This document shows, in pieces, positions 15,799 through 23,518 of a stretch of DNA of 45,815 bases. The notes below the pieces were generated by a model, which searched no databases, was not told where the DNA came from, and saw only the letters and a list, made by a program, of their open reading frames with translations. Positions within the stretch are counted from its first letter, which is position 1, and every line of letters begins with the position of its first letter. The translations under genes were made by a program, and so were the position numbers. Origin of the DNA: DASPWW01 sp035461345 (GTDB taxonomy: Bacteria > Actinomycetota > Thermoleophilia > Solirubrobacterales > 70-9); contig DATHVJ010000210.1 of NCBI GenBank assembly GCA_035461345.1, positions 1 to 45,815 of the forward strand, in the 5' to 3' direction.

Positions 15799-16959
15799 GT
15801 GCCCACGAAGGAGCAGATCACCGAGCGACTGCGGGAGGTCATCGACCCCGAGTTGCGACGCTCCATCGTTGACCTCGGCATGGTGCGCTCGATCGAAATC
15901 GAGGACGGCGGCCGGGTCGGGGTCGTCGTATCGCTGACGACGCCGGGCTGCCCGATCCGCAACCACTTCCAGCAGGCGGTCGCGCAGCGCGTGTCCGAGC
16001 TCGACGGCGTCACCTCGGTCGAGGTGGGGTTCGACGTCCTCAGCGACAGCGAGAAGGCCGGTCTGCAACAGACGCTGGGGCGCCAGCGTTTGCCGCAGGG
16101 AGCGCTGGCCCAGGTCAAGAACGTGGTCTGCGTCGCGTCCGGGAAGGGCGGCGTCGGGAAGTCGACGATGACCGCGAACCTGACCGCCGCGCTTCAGGCC
16201 GACGGGCAAGCCGCAGGCGCCCTGGACTGCGACGTCTACGGCTACTCGATCCCGCGCATGCTCGGCGTCAACCGCAAGCCGGAGGTCTCCGCCGATCGCA
16301 AGATCCTGCCGCTGGAGGCCGCCTCGGGCGTGAAGGTGATGTCGATCGGCTTCTTCCTCGAGGAGAACGCGGCCGTGGTGTGGCGCGGCCCGATGCTCCA
16401 CAAGGCGATCCAGCAGTTCCTCGAGGACGTCGACTGGGGCGAGCTCGACTACCTGCTGCTCGACCTGCCGCCCGGCACAGGCGACGTGTCGATGACGCTC
16501 GCTCAGCTGCTGCCGCAGGCGAAGATCCTGATCGTGACCACGCCTCAGCCCGCCGCCCAGTCGGTGGCCCGGCGCGCGGCTGAGATGGCGGCAAAGGTCG
16601 ACCTCGAGGTGCTCGGCGTGATCGAGAACATGTCGGGCTTCACGACGCCGGAGGGAGAGCGCTTCACGATCTTCGGCGAGGGCGGCGGACAGCTGCTCGC
16701 CGACGAGCTCGACGTGCCGCTGCTCGGGAAGGTCCCGCTGCAGGAGGAGCTGCGCGAGCACGCGGACAGCGGCTCGCCGCTGTCGATCGCCGAGCCCGAC
16801 GCCCCCGCGTCGCAGGCGATCCGGGCGGCCGCGCGCGGGATCGTCGCCGCCACCCCGCAGGAGCTTCCGGTGATGCAGGCGCCCCCGCCCGCGGCGGCAC
16901 CGGCAGCCGGCCCGGTGGGCGGGACCGAGCTCCCGGTCGTGCAGGCCGGCGGCCGGTAA
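15799..16959 (+). CDS. mrp: Mrp/NBP35-type Fe-S cluster carrier ATPase
   Basis: A 386-aa P-loop ATPase of the Mrp/ApbC family that carries iron-sulfur clusters to target proteins. An N-terminal MIP18/DUF59 domain (residues about 1-80, with TTPGCPIRN) precedes the deviant Walker A GKGGVGKS (115-122), then DCDVYGYSIPRMLG and DLPPGTGDVSMTLAQ. The cluster-bridging CPxC that follows VENMS in E. coli Mrp is absent: here it reads IENMSGFTTPEGERF. To my knowledge that is usual in actinobacterial Mrp. A 40-residue Pro/Ala tail ends the protein. An out-of-frame ATG overlaps the chosen GTG. Confidence 0.9.
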   Translation: MPTKEQITERLREVIDPELRRSIVDLGMVRSIEIEDGGRVGVVVSLTTPGCPIRNHFQQAVAQRVSELDGVTSVEVGFDVLSDSEKAGLQQTLGRQRLPQGALAQVKNVVCVASGKGGVGKSTMTANLTAALQADGQAAGALDCDVYGYSIPRMLGVNRKPEVSADRKILPLEAASGVKVMSIGFFLEENAAVVWRGPMLHKAIQQFLEDVDWGELDYLLLDLPPGTGDVSMTLAQLLPQAKILIVTTPQPAAQSVARRAAEMAAKVDLEVLGVIENMSGFTTPEGERFTIFGEGGGQLLADELDVPLLGKVPLQEELREHADSGSPLSIAEPDAPASQAIRAAARGIVAATPQELPVMQAPPPAAAPAAGPVGGTELPVVQAGGR

Positions 16960-16969
16960 GCCGTGTGCG

Positions 16970-17233
16970 CTACGCGCTCTTGTAGTAGTCCGCGTTGATC
17001 TGCGTGTACTTCGCCCACTCCTCGGGGAGCTGGTCCTCGGCGAAGCACGCGTCGACGGGGCATGCCTCGACGCACGCATCGCAGTCGATGCACTCGTCGG
17101 GGTCGATGTAGAGCTGCTCCTGGTTCTCGTAGTCGGGCTCGTCGGGCGTGGGATGGATGCAGTCGACGGGACACACCTCGACGCACGAGTTGTCCTTCTC
17201 GCCGATGCAGGGCTCCGCGATGACGTAGGTCAT
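16970..17233 (-). CDS. fdxA: seven-iron ferredoxin (3Fe-4S/4Fe-4S)
   Basis: An 87-aa soluble electron carrier. Cysteine spacing matches Azotobacter FdI: Cys9, Cys17 and Cys58 for the [3Fe-4S] cluster, and Cys21, Cys48, Cys51 and Cys54 for the [4Fe-4S] cluster; Cys25 is an extra free cysteine also present in FdI. The C-terminal tail EEWAKYTQINADYY is typical of actinobacterial FdxA. The partner reductase is not visible. It converges with mrp across 10 bp, one of only two convergent pairs here without shared stop bases. Confidence 0.93.
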   Translation of the reverse strand: MTYVIAEPCIGEKDNSCVEVCPVDCIHPTPDEPDYENQEQLYIDPDECIDCDACVEACPVDACFAEDQLPEEWAKYTQINADYYKSA

Positions 17234-17311
17234 GACTGTGGGCCTTCGTCCGGGTTCTCTGGGGATGCAGCCAATCCCGCCCGCCGGGGATCCCGGTAAA
17301 GCGGACGGCAA

Positions 17312-17343
17312 ATTGTAGGCGAACGGGGACGCGTGGTTAGAGT
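17312..17343. promoter_or_regulatory. overlapping divergent promoters of fdxA and NDUFA9-like gene
   Basis: Minus strand: TACAAT (17312-17317) as the fdxA -10, giving a leader of about 70 nt. Plus strand: TTGTAG (17313-17318), 19-bp spacer, TAGAGT (17338-17343), then GTG six bases on, a leaderless start. The fdxA -10 and the plus-strand -35 use the same bases, so the two promoters should exclude each other. Confidence 0.5.
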
Positions 17344-17349
17344 GGCCGC

Positions 17350-18213
17350 GTGATCGCGATCACCGGCGCAACCGGAACGGTCGGCAAGGCGCTGCTATCG
17401 CAGCTGCTGGACGACCGCAGGCCCGTCCGCGCGCTGGTCCGGGACCCGCGGCGGCTGGGCCCGTACCGAGTGAGGGTCCAGCTCGCGTTCTCGGACCTAG
17501 GCGATCCGCACGGCCTGCGCCACGCCCTGCGCGGCGCCGACACGGTGATCCACCTCGCGGCCACCATCCGCGACCAGCCGCCGCGCCGGGTCGAGGAGGT
17601 CAACGGCCTCGGGACGCTGCGGCTTCTGCGCGCCGCCGAGCGCGCCGGCGTGGAGCGGTTCGTGTTCTTCTCCGCTCTGGGCGCGACGCCGTTCCAGCGC
17701 ACGCGGTTCTTCCGCTCCAAGGCGCTGGCCGAGCGCGGCGTGCGCGAGTCGCCGCTCCGGACGACGATCTTCGCGCCGTCGATCGTCTACGACCGCGACG
17801 ATCCGTGGGTGAGGCTGATGCGGCGCCTCGCGCTGCTCCCGGTCCTGCCGGTGTCGGGATCGGGGCAAGCCCGCTACCAGCCGATCTGGGCCCACGACGT
17901 CGCCCGCTGCGTGATCGCCTCGCTCGACGGGAACGCCGACGCCCGCTATGAGCTCGCCGGCCCCGAGGTCCTCAGCTACGAACAGATCGCGCGGTCGATC
18001 GCCGCTGCCGCGGGCCGGCACCGGCCGGTGGTCCACGTACCGCTCCCGCTCGTCCGCTCGGGCCTGATCTGGCTGCGCCACATCTTCGGCCAAGCAATGT
18101 TCGCCACCTGGGAGGAGGCGGAGCTGATGGAGATCCCCATGCTCTCGTCGCGCGGCGCCGCGGACGCGGAGACGCTCGGGGTGGCGCCCAAGGCTATGCG
18201 GGACGTGCTCTAG
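17350..18213 (+). CDS. NDUFA9-like atypical SDR (NAD(P)-binding)
   Basis: A 287-aa extended/atypical short-chain dehydrogenase of the complex I NDUFA9-subunit or NmrA-like type. The N-terminal ITGATGTVGKALLSQLL is the Rossmann dinucleotide motif, then DTVIHLAATIRD, VERFVFFSALGA and RYQPIWAHDVARCV. The usual catalytic YxxxK is replaced by a RSKALAE segment, common in this subgroup. Substrate unknown; a ubiquinone- or lipid-related role is only inference. The start is fixed by TAGAGT six bases upstream. The stop overlaps a small acidic ORF on the other strand (CTAG). Confidence 0.82.
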   Translation: MIAITGATGTVGKALLSQLLDDRRPVRALVRDPRRLGPYRVRVQLAFSDLGDPHGLRHALRGADTVIHLAATIRDQPPRRVEEVNGLGTLRLLRAAERAGVERFVFFSALGATPFQRTRFFRSKALAERGVRESPLRTTIFAPSIVYDRDDPWVRLMRRLALLPVLPVSGSGQARYQPIWAHDVARCVIASLDGNADARYELAGPEVLSYEQIARSIAAAAGRHRPVVHVPLPLVRSGLIWLRHIFGQAMFATWEEAELMEIPMLSSRGAADAETLGVAPKAMRDVL

Positions 18214-18407
18214 CTCCGGGCGCGCCCGGGATTCTCGAGCGGCGCGGCGGCATCGCCATCGCCCTTGACACCGGGCTCGTCGGGATGCGGCTCGAGCAGC
18301 GGGTCGCCCGGATCCTGGTGGACCGCCGGGTTCTCCAGCGGCCCTCCTCCCTCGCCTGAATCGTCCTCCGACGCCGTACCGACATCCATTGTCGTGGCGG
18401 CTTCCAT
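18210..18407 (-). CDS. small acidic Pro/Gly-rich ORF with PLENP repeats
   Basis: A 65-aa acidic, probably disordered peptide. PLENPAVHQDPG and AAPLENPGRARS repeat a PLENP core, and there are several Asp/Glu/Pro runs. It lies downstream of the groEL terminator. Its TAG shares four bases (CTAG) with the convergent SDR gene, the same junction seen at accepted gene pairs in this window; that is the best argument that it is real. The start (ATG 18407 or TTG 18443) is uncertain. No family recognised. Confidence 0.45.
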   Translation of the reverse strand: MEAATTMDVGTASEDDSGEGGGPLENPAVHQDPGDPLLEPHPDEPGVKGDGDAAAPLENPGRARS

Positions 18408-18446
18408 TTCGCCCGTAACCCTTCCCGGCGAGCGGATTCTCAAACG

Positions 18447-18476
18447 CGAAGGGCCCGACCGATGCCGGGCCCTTCG
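18447..18476 (-). terminator. groEL terminator hairpin
   Basis: CGAAGGGCCCG (18447-18457) pairs with CGGGCCCTTCG (18466-18476) around an 8-base loop, starting 24 bases past the groEL stop. On the minus strand it is followed by a short CGTTTG, so the T-tract is weak. Confidence 0.65.
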
Positions 18477-18500
18477 TACGACTGCGCGCGGAGCGCTTGG

Positions 18501-20135
18501 CTACATCATCCCGCCCATGTCGGGCATGCCACCTCCGCCGGGCATTCCGGCCGGCTCCTTCTCGGGCGGCTCGGCGACGATCGCCTCGGTGGTGAGGATG
18601 TTCTTCGCGATCGACGCGGCGTTCTGAAGCGCCGAGCGGGTGACCATCGTCGGGTCGATCACTCCGTCGGCGACTAGGTCGCCGTAGTCGCCCGTCTCCG
18701 CGTTGAGGCCCTCGCCGGGCTTCAGGCCGCGGATCTTCTCGACGACCACCGAGCCCTCGAAGCCCGAGTTGTCGGCGATCTGGCGGATCGGCTCCTCGAG
18801 CGCCCGGCGCACGATCTCCGTGCCGGTCGCCTCGTCGGCGCCGAGGCCGTCGGAGTCGACCGCGTCCTGGGCGTTGAGCAGCGCCACTCCGCCGCCCGGA
18901 ACGATGCCCTCCTCGAGTGCCGCCCGGGTGGCCTGGAGCGCGTCCTCGACCCGATGCTTCTTCTCCTTCAGCTCCGTCTCGGTCGCCGCGCCGACCTTGA
19001 CGACGGCGACGCCTCCGGCCAGCTTGGCCAGCCGCTCCTGGAGCTTCTCGCGATCGAAGTCGGAGTCGGTGCTCTCGATCTCCTGGCGGATCTGGTTGAT
19101 CCGCCCCTCGATCTCCTTCTTCTCTCCGGCGCCGTCGATGATCGTCGTGGTGTCCTTGGTCACCACGACGCGGCGGGCCTTGCCGAGCTGTGAGAGCTGC
19201 GTGTTCTCGAGCTTCAGCCCCATCTCCTCGGTGATCACCTCGCCGCCCGTGAGGACCGCGATGTCCTCGAGCATCCGCTTGCGGCGATCGCCGAATCCGG
19301 GTGCCTTCACCGCGACGCCGGTGAACGTGCCGCGGAGCTTGTTGACCACGAGCGTGGCGAGGCTCTCGCCCTCCACGTCCTCGGCCACGATGACGAGCGG
19401 CTTGCCACCCTGCATCACCTGCTCCAGCACCGGCAGCATGTCGCGCACGGAGCCGATCTTCTGGTTCACGATCAGCACGTACGGCTCCTCGAGCACCGCC
19501 TCCATGCGGTCCTGGTCGGTGATCATGTAGGGGGAGATGTAGCCCTTGTCGAACTGCATCCCCTCCGTGAACTCGAGCTCCATGCCGAAGGTCTGGCCCT
19601 CCTCGACGTTCACGACGCCGTCCTTGCCGACCTTCTCGATCGCGTCCGCGATCACGTTGCCAATCTCGTCGTCGGCGGCCGAGATCGCCGCCACGCGGGC
19701 GATCTGGTCCTTGCCCGCGATCTCCTTCGACTGCTTGTCGCGCAGGTTCGACACCACCTGCTCGACGGCCGTCTCGATTCCGCGCCGCAGCCCGAGCGGG
19801 TTGGCGCCCGCGGCGACGTTCTTCAGGCCGCTGTGCACCATCACCTGGGCGAGCAGCGTCGCGGTGGTGGTGCCGTCGCCCGCGACGTCGTTGGTCGCAG
19901 TAGCGACCTCGCGCACGAGCTGCGCGCCCTGATTCTCGAACACGTCCTCGATCTCGATCTCACGGGCGATCGTGACGCCGTCATTCGTGATCGTGGGCGC
20001 GCCGAACTTCTTGTCAAGGACGACGTAGCGGCCCTTCGGGCCGAGGGTCACCTTGACCGCATCGGCCACGGCGTCGACCCCCGTCTGCAGGGCGGCCCGC
20101 GCCTCCTCGTTGTACTTCAGCTCCTTGTGAGCCAT
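18501..20135 (-). CDS. groEL: chaperonin GroEL (60 kDa)
   Basis: A 544-aa group I chaperonin forming the double-ring folding chamber with GroES. Landmarks: VTLGPKGRYVVLDKKFG, the ATP site NDGVTIA and DVAGDGTTTATLLAQ, apical-domain KAPGFGDRRKRMLEDIAVLTGG, GIVPGGGVALL, and the Gly-Met C-terminal tail (MPGGGGMPDMGGMM). A flexible GGM tail marks it as the housekeeping type rather than the His-tailed GroEL1. A strong AGGAGG precedes the ATG. It follows groES by 47 bp in one operon under the CIRCE-controlled promoter. Confidence 0.99.
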   Translation of the reverse strand: MAHKELKYNEEARAALQTGVDAVADAVKVTLGPKGRYVVLDKKFGAPTITNDGVTIAREIEIEDVFENQGAQLVREVATATNDVAGDGTTTATLLAQVMVHSGLKNVAAGANPLGLRRGIETAVEQVVSNLRDKQSKEIAGKDQIARVAAISAADDEIGNVIADAIEKVGKDGVVNVEEGQTFGMELEFTEGMQFDKGYISPYMITDQDRMEAVLEEPYVLIVNQKIGSVRDMLPVLEQVMQGGKPLVIVAEDVEGESLATLVVNKLRGTFTGVAVKAPGFGDRRKRMLEDIAVLTGGEVITEEMGLKLENTQLSQLGKARRVVVTKDTTTIIDGAGEKKEIEGRINQIRQEIESTDSDFDREKLQERLAKLAGGVAVVKVGAATETELKEKKHRVEDALQATRAALEEGIVPGGGVALLNAQDAVDSDGLGADEATGTEIVRRALEEPIRQIADNSGFEGSVVVEKIRGLKPGEGLNAETGDYGDLVADGVIDPTMVTRSALQNAASIAKNILTTEAIVAEPPEKEPAGMPGGGGMPDMGGMM

Positions 20136-20182
20136 GTCTCTCGTTTCCTCCTGTTTCTAATTCCGGTGGTGAGTTGGCGCGG

Positions 20183-20473
20183 TCACTCGACCTTGGCCAG
20201 GACGTCGGACTCCCTCAACACGAGCAGGTCCTCTCCGTCGACCGTGATCTCGGTGCCGCCGTACTTGCTGTACAGGACCTCGTCCCCCTCGCCGACGTCG
20301 AGCGGGATGCGCTTCTCGCCGTCCTCGTCCCACTTGCCCTCGCCCACGGCGAGGACCTTGCCCTTCTGGGGCTTCTCCTTCGCCGTGTCGGGGAGGACAA
20401 TCCCGCTCGCGGTCGTTTCCTCCTCCTCCGTTGCCTGGACGATCACGCGATCGCCAAGGGGCTTCAGATTCAT
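20183..20473 (-). CDS. groES: co-chaperonin GroES (10 kDa)
   Basis: A 96-aa lid for GroEL. It begins with NLKPLGDRVIVQ and contains the mobile loop ETTASGIVLPDTA and the C-terminal DLLVLRESDVLAKVE, all typical. GGAGGT lies just before the ATG. Its leader is about 135 nt and carries the CIRCE operator near its 5' end. Confidence 0.99.
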   Translation of the reverse strand: MNLKPLGDRVIVQATEEEETTASGIVLPDTAKEKPQKGKVLAVGEGKWDEDGEKRIPLDVGEGDEVLYSKYGGTEITVDGEDLLVLRESDVLAKVE

Positions 20474-20576
20474 CGATTACCTCCGTCCAAGAGTCATGCC
20501 GGTCGCGGCCTCCGCTTCGCGTCCGCCCACGACGGGCAACTGCAGGGATTTCGTGGTGTGCGTCGTCGTACTGCGC

Positions 20577-20603
20577 TTGGCACTCTAACGATGAGAGTGC
20601 CAG
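20577..20603 (-). promoter_or_regulatory. CIRCE operator (HrcA binding site)
   Basis: On the plus strand TTGGCACTC, nine bases, GAGTGCCAG. This matches the CIRCE consensus TTAGCACTC-N9-GAGTGCTAA with two changes, a T-to-G near one edge that is compensated on the other arm. It lies just downstream of the inferred groES transcription start, the classic position for HrcA repression. hrcA is not in this window. Confidence 0.93.
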
Positions 20604-20615
20604 AGGGTGTGATGA

Positions 20616-20643
20616 AGTGTAGCCGGCGGCTCGCGGCTGTCAA
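20616..20643 (-). promoter_or_regulatory. groESL sigma-A-type promoter
   Basis: On the minus strand TTGACA (20638-20643), a 16-bp spacer and TACACT (20616-20621), a near-perfect housekeeping promoter and the best in the window. The start would fall about seven bases on, just ahead of CIRCE. Confidence 0.85.
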
Positions 20644-20674
20644 GCCGGAGCTGGGTGATCTGAGCCGATGGCGC

Positions 20675-21172
20675 TTAGATCTTGCGCTGCACGACCGCCC
20701 CGCCGGCGGTCAGCAGCCGGGCGCCAAGCAGCCGCGCGAGCCCGTCGGCACCGTTGCGCATCACGTAGTCGTGATTACTGGCGAAGATCGGCCGCGCGAC
20801 CGGCGCCAGCAGGTTCATCCACGACCGCGTCGTGTGCACGTTCCACTCGTACAGGACTGCAGTGGCGCCGTCGCCGGGGAAGAAACGCCACCGGCCGGTT
20901 CCCTCGAGCTCGCCCGACGCTTCACCCTCGAGCAGGTGGGGCCGCTCGGAGCGTGTCGAGCGCATCTCGAACTCGAGCTCGTACGGGAGCCTGCTCTTCC
21001 ACGTGTAGCGGGCGACCTGACCGGTGCCGTCCTCGCCCGCGGGTCGCAGCTCGACGACGCGCTCGACCCCGCGCCACCATTCGGGCCACCGCTCGGAGTC
21101 GTGGATCGCGTCCCAGATCGGCTCCACGGGCGCCTCGAGGCACCAGGTCGTCAGAAAGCGGTACTCGCTCAC
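20675..21172 (-). CDS. SRPBCC (START/Bet v1-like) protein
   Basis: A 165-aa protein of the polyketide cyclase/dehydrase (SRPBCC) superfamily, a helix-grip fold with a hydrophobic ligand cavity. Typical pieces are RFLTTWCLEAPVEPIWDAI, SERWPEWWRGVERV and TRSWMNLLAPVARPIFASNHDYVMRNG near the C-terminus. Ligand unknown. The GTG at 21172 was chosen because family similarity begins there; the frame upstream runs antisense through the ASCH gene. It follows the ASCH gene by 32 bp on the same strand. Confidence 0.78.
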   Translation of the reverse strand: MSEYRFLTTWCLEAPVEPIWDAIHDSERWPEWWRGVERVVELRPAGEDGTGQVARYTWKSRLPYELEFEMRSTRSERPHLLEGEASGELEGTGRWRFFPGDGATAVLYEWNVHTTRSWMNLLAPVARPIFASNHDYVMRNGADGLARLLGARLLTAGGAVVQRKI

Positions 21173-21204
21173 CGTCGCGTTGCTACGTATCCGATCCGCA
21201 CGGA

Positions 21205-21609
21205 TCAGTTCGGGGACGGCGGCTCGCCGTTGCCGAAGCCGGGGCCCGGGGGCTCGACGATGCGGGAGAAGCGGATCACGGTCACGGTGTCGTCGGGGGC
21301 GACCCTGCGGCCGTAGATCTGCTCGAGGAAGTGAACGGTCTCGTCGAGGCGCCGGAACTCGGGGTTGTCGTGCTCGATGTCGCGCGGCGACAGGTCGCTG
21401 AGGCGCTTCACCTCCACGTCGTCGATCACGGCCGAGAAGATCTTCTGGCGCGGCCCGTGGCGGTAGCCCACGGTCACCCACACCATCTGGCCGCGCGTGT
21501 ACTTCGACGACTTGTCGCCGAGGCGGATCGTGGCCGTCTTGCGGCCGCGCTTGAGCTGGTCGATGAAGACCGGCGAGTAGAAGTTGAGGACGAAGATTCC
21601 GCCGCTCAT
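21205..21609 (-). CDS. ASCH-domain protein
   Basis: A 134-aa protein with the N-terminal ASCH (ASC-1 homology, PUA-like) signature: LNFYSPVFIDQLKRGRKTATIRLG, then GQMVWVTVGYR and LSDLSPRDIEHDNPE. ASCH domains are thought to bind RNA or modified nucleosides; the exact role is unknown. A Pro/Gly-rich tail of about 20 residues follows. TAGGCT lies 9 bases before the ATG, so it may be read from its own leaderless promoter as well as from pcm. Confidence 0.78.
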   Translation of the reverse strand: MSGGIFVLNFYSPVFIDQLKRGRKTATIRLGDKSSKYTRGQMVWVTVGYRHGPRQKIFSAVIDDVEVKRLSDLSPRDIEHDNPEFRRLDETVHFLEQIYGRRVAPDDTVTVIRFSRIVEPPGPGFGNGEPPSPN

Positions 21610-21618
21610 TGCGACACG

Positions 21619-21624
21619 AGCCTA
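21619..21624 (-). promoter_or_regulatory. ASCH gene -10 box (leaderless)
   Basis: Minus-strand TAGGCT ends 9 bases before the ATG. No -35 was assigned. Confidence 0.3.
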
Positions 21625-21669
21625 ACCGGATCGTGCCCGGCGCAACAGGCCCCGGGGGCGCTCAACCGA

Positions 21670-22362
21670 CTACAGCCGCCAGCGCCCGACCCCCCGCTCC
21701 TCGAATCCCTCGCGCCCGATCAGCGGCACGAACCGGCACGCCCCGAGCGCCCTGCGCTCCAGACCCCGCCCCGTGCTCGCGTCGACGTGCTCGTCCACGC
21801 GCGTGAACTGGGTCAGCATGTCGGCGCCGTCGGCGGCGATCGGGAGCACCACCCGGCCGCCCATCGCCAGCTGCTCGATCAGGCTCGCCGGGGCGCCTGG
21901 GGCGGTGGCGTGCACCGCGATCCCCTCGTAGGGGGCCCGCTCCGGATACCCGCTGCTGCCGTCGGAGACGACGACCTCGACGTTCGAGACCCCCAGCTCG
22001 CGAAGCGCTCGCCGCGCGTCCTCCGCCAGCTCCGCGATGCGCTCGATCGTGACCACCTCGGCCGCGAGTCGCGCCAGCACCGCCGCGGAGTAGCCCGAGC
22101 CGGTGCCGATCTCGAGCACGCGCTCGCCGCCGGCGAGCTCGAGCGCCTGGCAGATCGCGGCCACGATCCACGGCTGCGAGATCGTCTGACCGTGGCCGAT
22201 CGGCAACGCCGAGTCCGCGTACGCGCGGCGTCGCTCCAACTCGGGGACGAATAGCTCACGCGGCACCGCGGCGATCGCCGCGAGGACGCGCTCGTCCTCG
22301 ATCCCCCGGCGCCGGAGCTGGCGCTCGACCATCGACTCGCGCTGCGCGTCGAAGTCAGTCAA
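21670..22362 (-). CDS. pcm: protein-L-isoaspartate O-methyltransferase
   Basis: A 230-aa SAM-dependent enzyme that methylates isoaspartyl residues so that damaged proteins can be repaired. Family landmarks are MVERQLRRRGI, VPRELFVPE, ADSALPIGHGQTISQPWIVA and the SAM site VLEIGTGSGYSAAVLA. The start codon appears to be TTG (22360-22362), with an in-frame ATG ten codons later; the residues between resemble other family N-termini, so the longer form is kept. The gene starts 29 bp after the Crp/Fnr gene on the same strand. Confidence 0.92.
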   Translation of the reverse strand: MTDFDAQRESMVERQLRRRGIEDERVLAAIAAVPRELFVPELERRRAYADSALPIGHGQTISQPWIVAAICQALELAGGERVLEIGTGSGYSAAVLARLAAEVVTIERIAELAEDARRALRELGVSNVEVVVSDGSSGYPERAPYEGIAVHATAPGAPASLIEQLAMGGRVVLPIAADGADMLTQFTRVDEHVDASTGRGLERRALGACRFVPLIGREGFEERGVGRWRL

Positions 22363-22391
22363 TGGAGTGGAGCATTTTGCGGGAGTGGTCC

Positions 22392-23084
22392 TCAGAAGAT
22401 GTAGGCGCGAAGCCGGTGCGGCTCGAGCACGGTGACCCGCCCCCGGCCCACCTGGACGACCCCGGCGCGCTCGAGCACGGCCAGAAACCGGCTCACGCTC
22501 TCGCGCGAGGTCCCAGCGAGCTGCGCGAGGTCGGCCTGCGTCATCCGGATCGTGACGCCTTCGCGGCCCTCGAGCGGCGCCTCCTCGGCGATCAGCTGCG
22601 ACAGCACGCCGGCGACCCTGCTCGGCACGGTCTGGAACGACTGGCGGGCGATGCGCTCGTTGGCCTCGCGCAGCCGGCGGGTGAGCGCGACGACGAGCTT
22701 GACGGTGATCTCAGAGCTGCGCTCGAGCAGCCGCCGGACGTCGGCGGCGGGCAGCGCCAGCAGCTCGGACTCGGTCAGCGCCTCGACGCTCGCCGACCGC
22801 GCCTCGCCGTCGAGCATCGCGAGCTCGCCGAAGATGTCCCCCGGTCCCAGCGTGGCGAGTGCTATCGCGCGACCGTCGGGGTGCCCGCGAGTGACTCGCA
22901 GGTCGCCGCTGCGGACGATGTAGCACGCGTCGCTTCGGTCCCCCTCGTGGAACACGCGCACTCCCTTCGGGTACGTGCGCGGCACCGCGACGCGCGCGAT
23001 GCTCTCGAGCTCGTCGCGAGACAGCTCCGAGAACAGCGGCACACGATGGAGCAGGGCGATATTCGGGTCGCGGTCTCCCTCCAC
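22392..23084 (-). CDS. Crp/Fnr family transcriptional regulator
   Basis: A 230-aa regulator with an N-terminal cyclic-nucleotide-binding beta barrel (VFHEGDRSDACYIVRSG, GDIFGELAMLDGEARSASVEA) and a C-terminal winged helix (MTQADLAQLAGTSRESVSRFLAVLE). The GELAxxxGxxRSASV cassette resembles a phosphate-binding cassette, so a cAMP-like ligand is plausible. No N-terminal cysteine cluster is present, arguing against an Fnr-type oxygen sensor. GATAAT six bases before the GTG indicates a leaderless mRNA. Targets unknown. Confidence 0.9.
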   Translation of the reverse strand: MEGDRDPNIALLHRVPLFSELSRDELESIARVAVPRTYPKGVRVFHEGDRSDACYIVRSGDLRVTRGHPDGRAIALATLGPGDIFGELAMLDGEARSASVEALTESELLALPAADVRRLLERSSEITVKLVVALTRRLREANERIARQSFQTVPSRVAGVLSQLIAEEAPLEGREGVTIRMTQADLAQLAGTSRESVSRFLAVLERAGVVQVGRGRVTVLEPHRLRAYIF

Positions 23085-23090
23085 GGTGCG

Positions 23091-23096
23091 ATTATC
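23091..23096 (-). promoter_or_regulatory. Crp/Fnr gene -10 box (leaderless)
   Basis: Minus-strand GATAAT, one mismatch from TATAAT, ends six bases before the GTG start. The -35 region is not recognisable. Confidence 0.5.
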
Positions 23097-23108
23097 CCCC
23101 TGGCGGGC

Positions 23109-23501
23109 CTACTCGATCGGAGCGGTGACCATCACCGGGTTGCCGTCCGGGTCCTCGACGTAGGCGAGACGCTCGTTCCACGGCTGGTCCGCCGGCTCCA
23201 CCAGCACCGGGACCTCTGCGTCGCGGAGCTTTGCGACGGCCGCGTCGACGTCATCGGTGTAGACGCAGAGCTCGAAACGATGGCCCGACGCGGGGCGCAC
23301 CGGCTTGCCGTGGAGCGGCTCGCCCGCGCGGCCGATCGCGACCTCCGCGCCGTCGAGCTCCAGCGCGACGAACCCAGGCTCGCCGTCCTCGGGGAACCGG
23401 AGCGTCTCCGAGAAGCCGAGCAGGTCGCGATAGAAGCGAAGCGCCCGCGGCAGGTCGTCGCTGTACAGGACCGGGAAGAAGGGAGGACGGAAGGAAGCCA
23501 C
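23109..23501 (-). CDS. VOC (glyoxalase/bleomycin-resistance) family protein
   Basis: A 130-aa protein with two VOC modules: FFPVLYSDDLPRALRFYRDLLGF...PGFVALELDGAEVAIG, then FELCVYTDDVDAAVAKL...AYVEDPDGNPVMVTAP. The second module resembles bleomycin-resistance and other drug-sequestering members. It starts at a GTG 17 bp after the ABC permease stop on the same strand, so it is probably the last gene of the exporter operon, which would fit a resistance function. That link is inference. Confidence 0.82.
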   Translation of the reverse strand: MASFRPPFFPVLYSDDLPRALRFYRDLLGFSETLRFPEDGEPGFVALELDGAEVAIGRAGEPLHGKPVRPASGHRFELCVYTDDVDAAVAKLRDAEVPVLVEPADQPWNERLAYVEDPDGNPVMVTAPIE

Positions 23502-23518
23502 GGCGACGATCCGCGATC

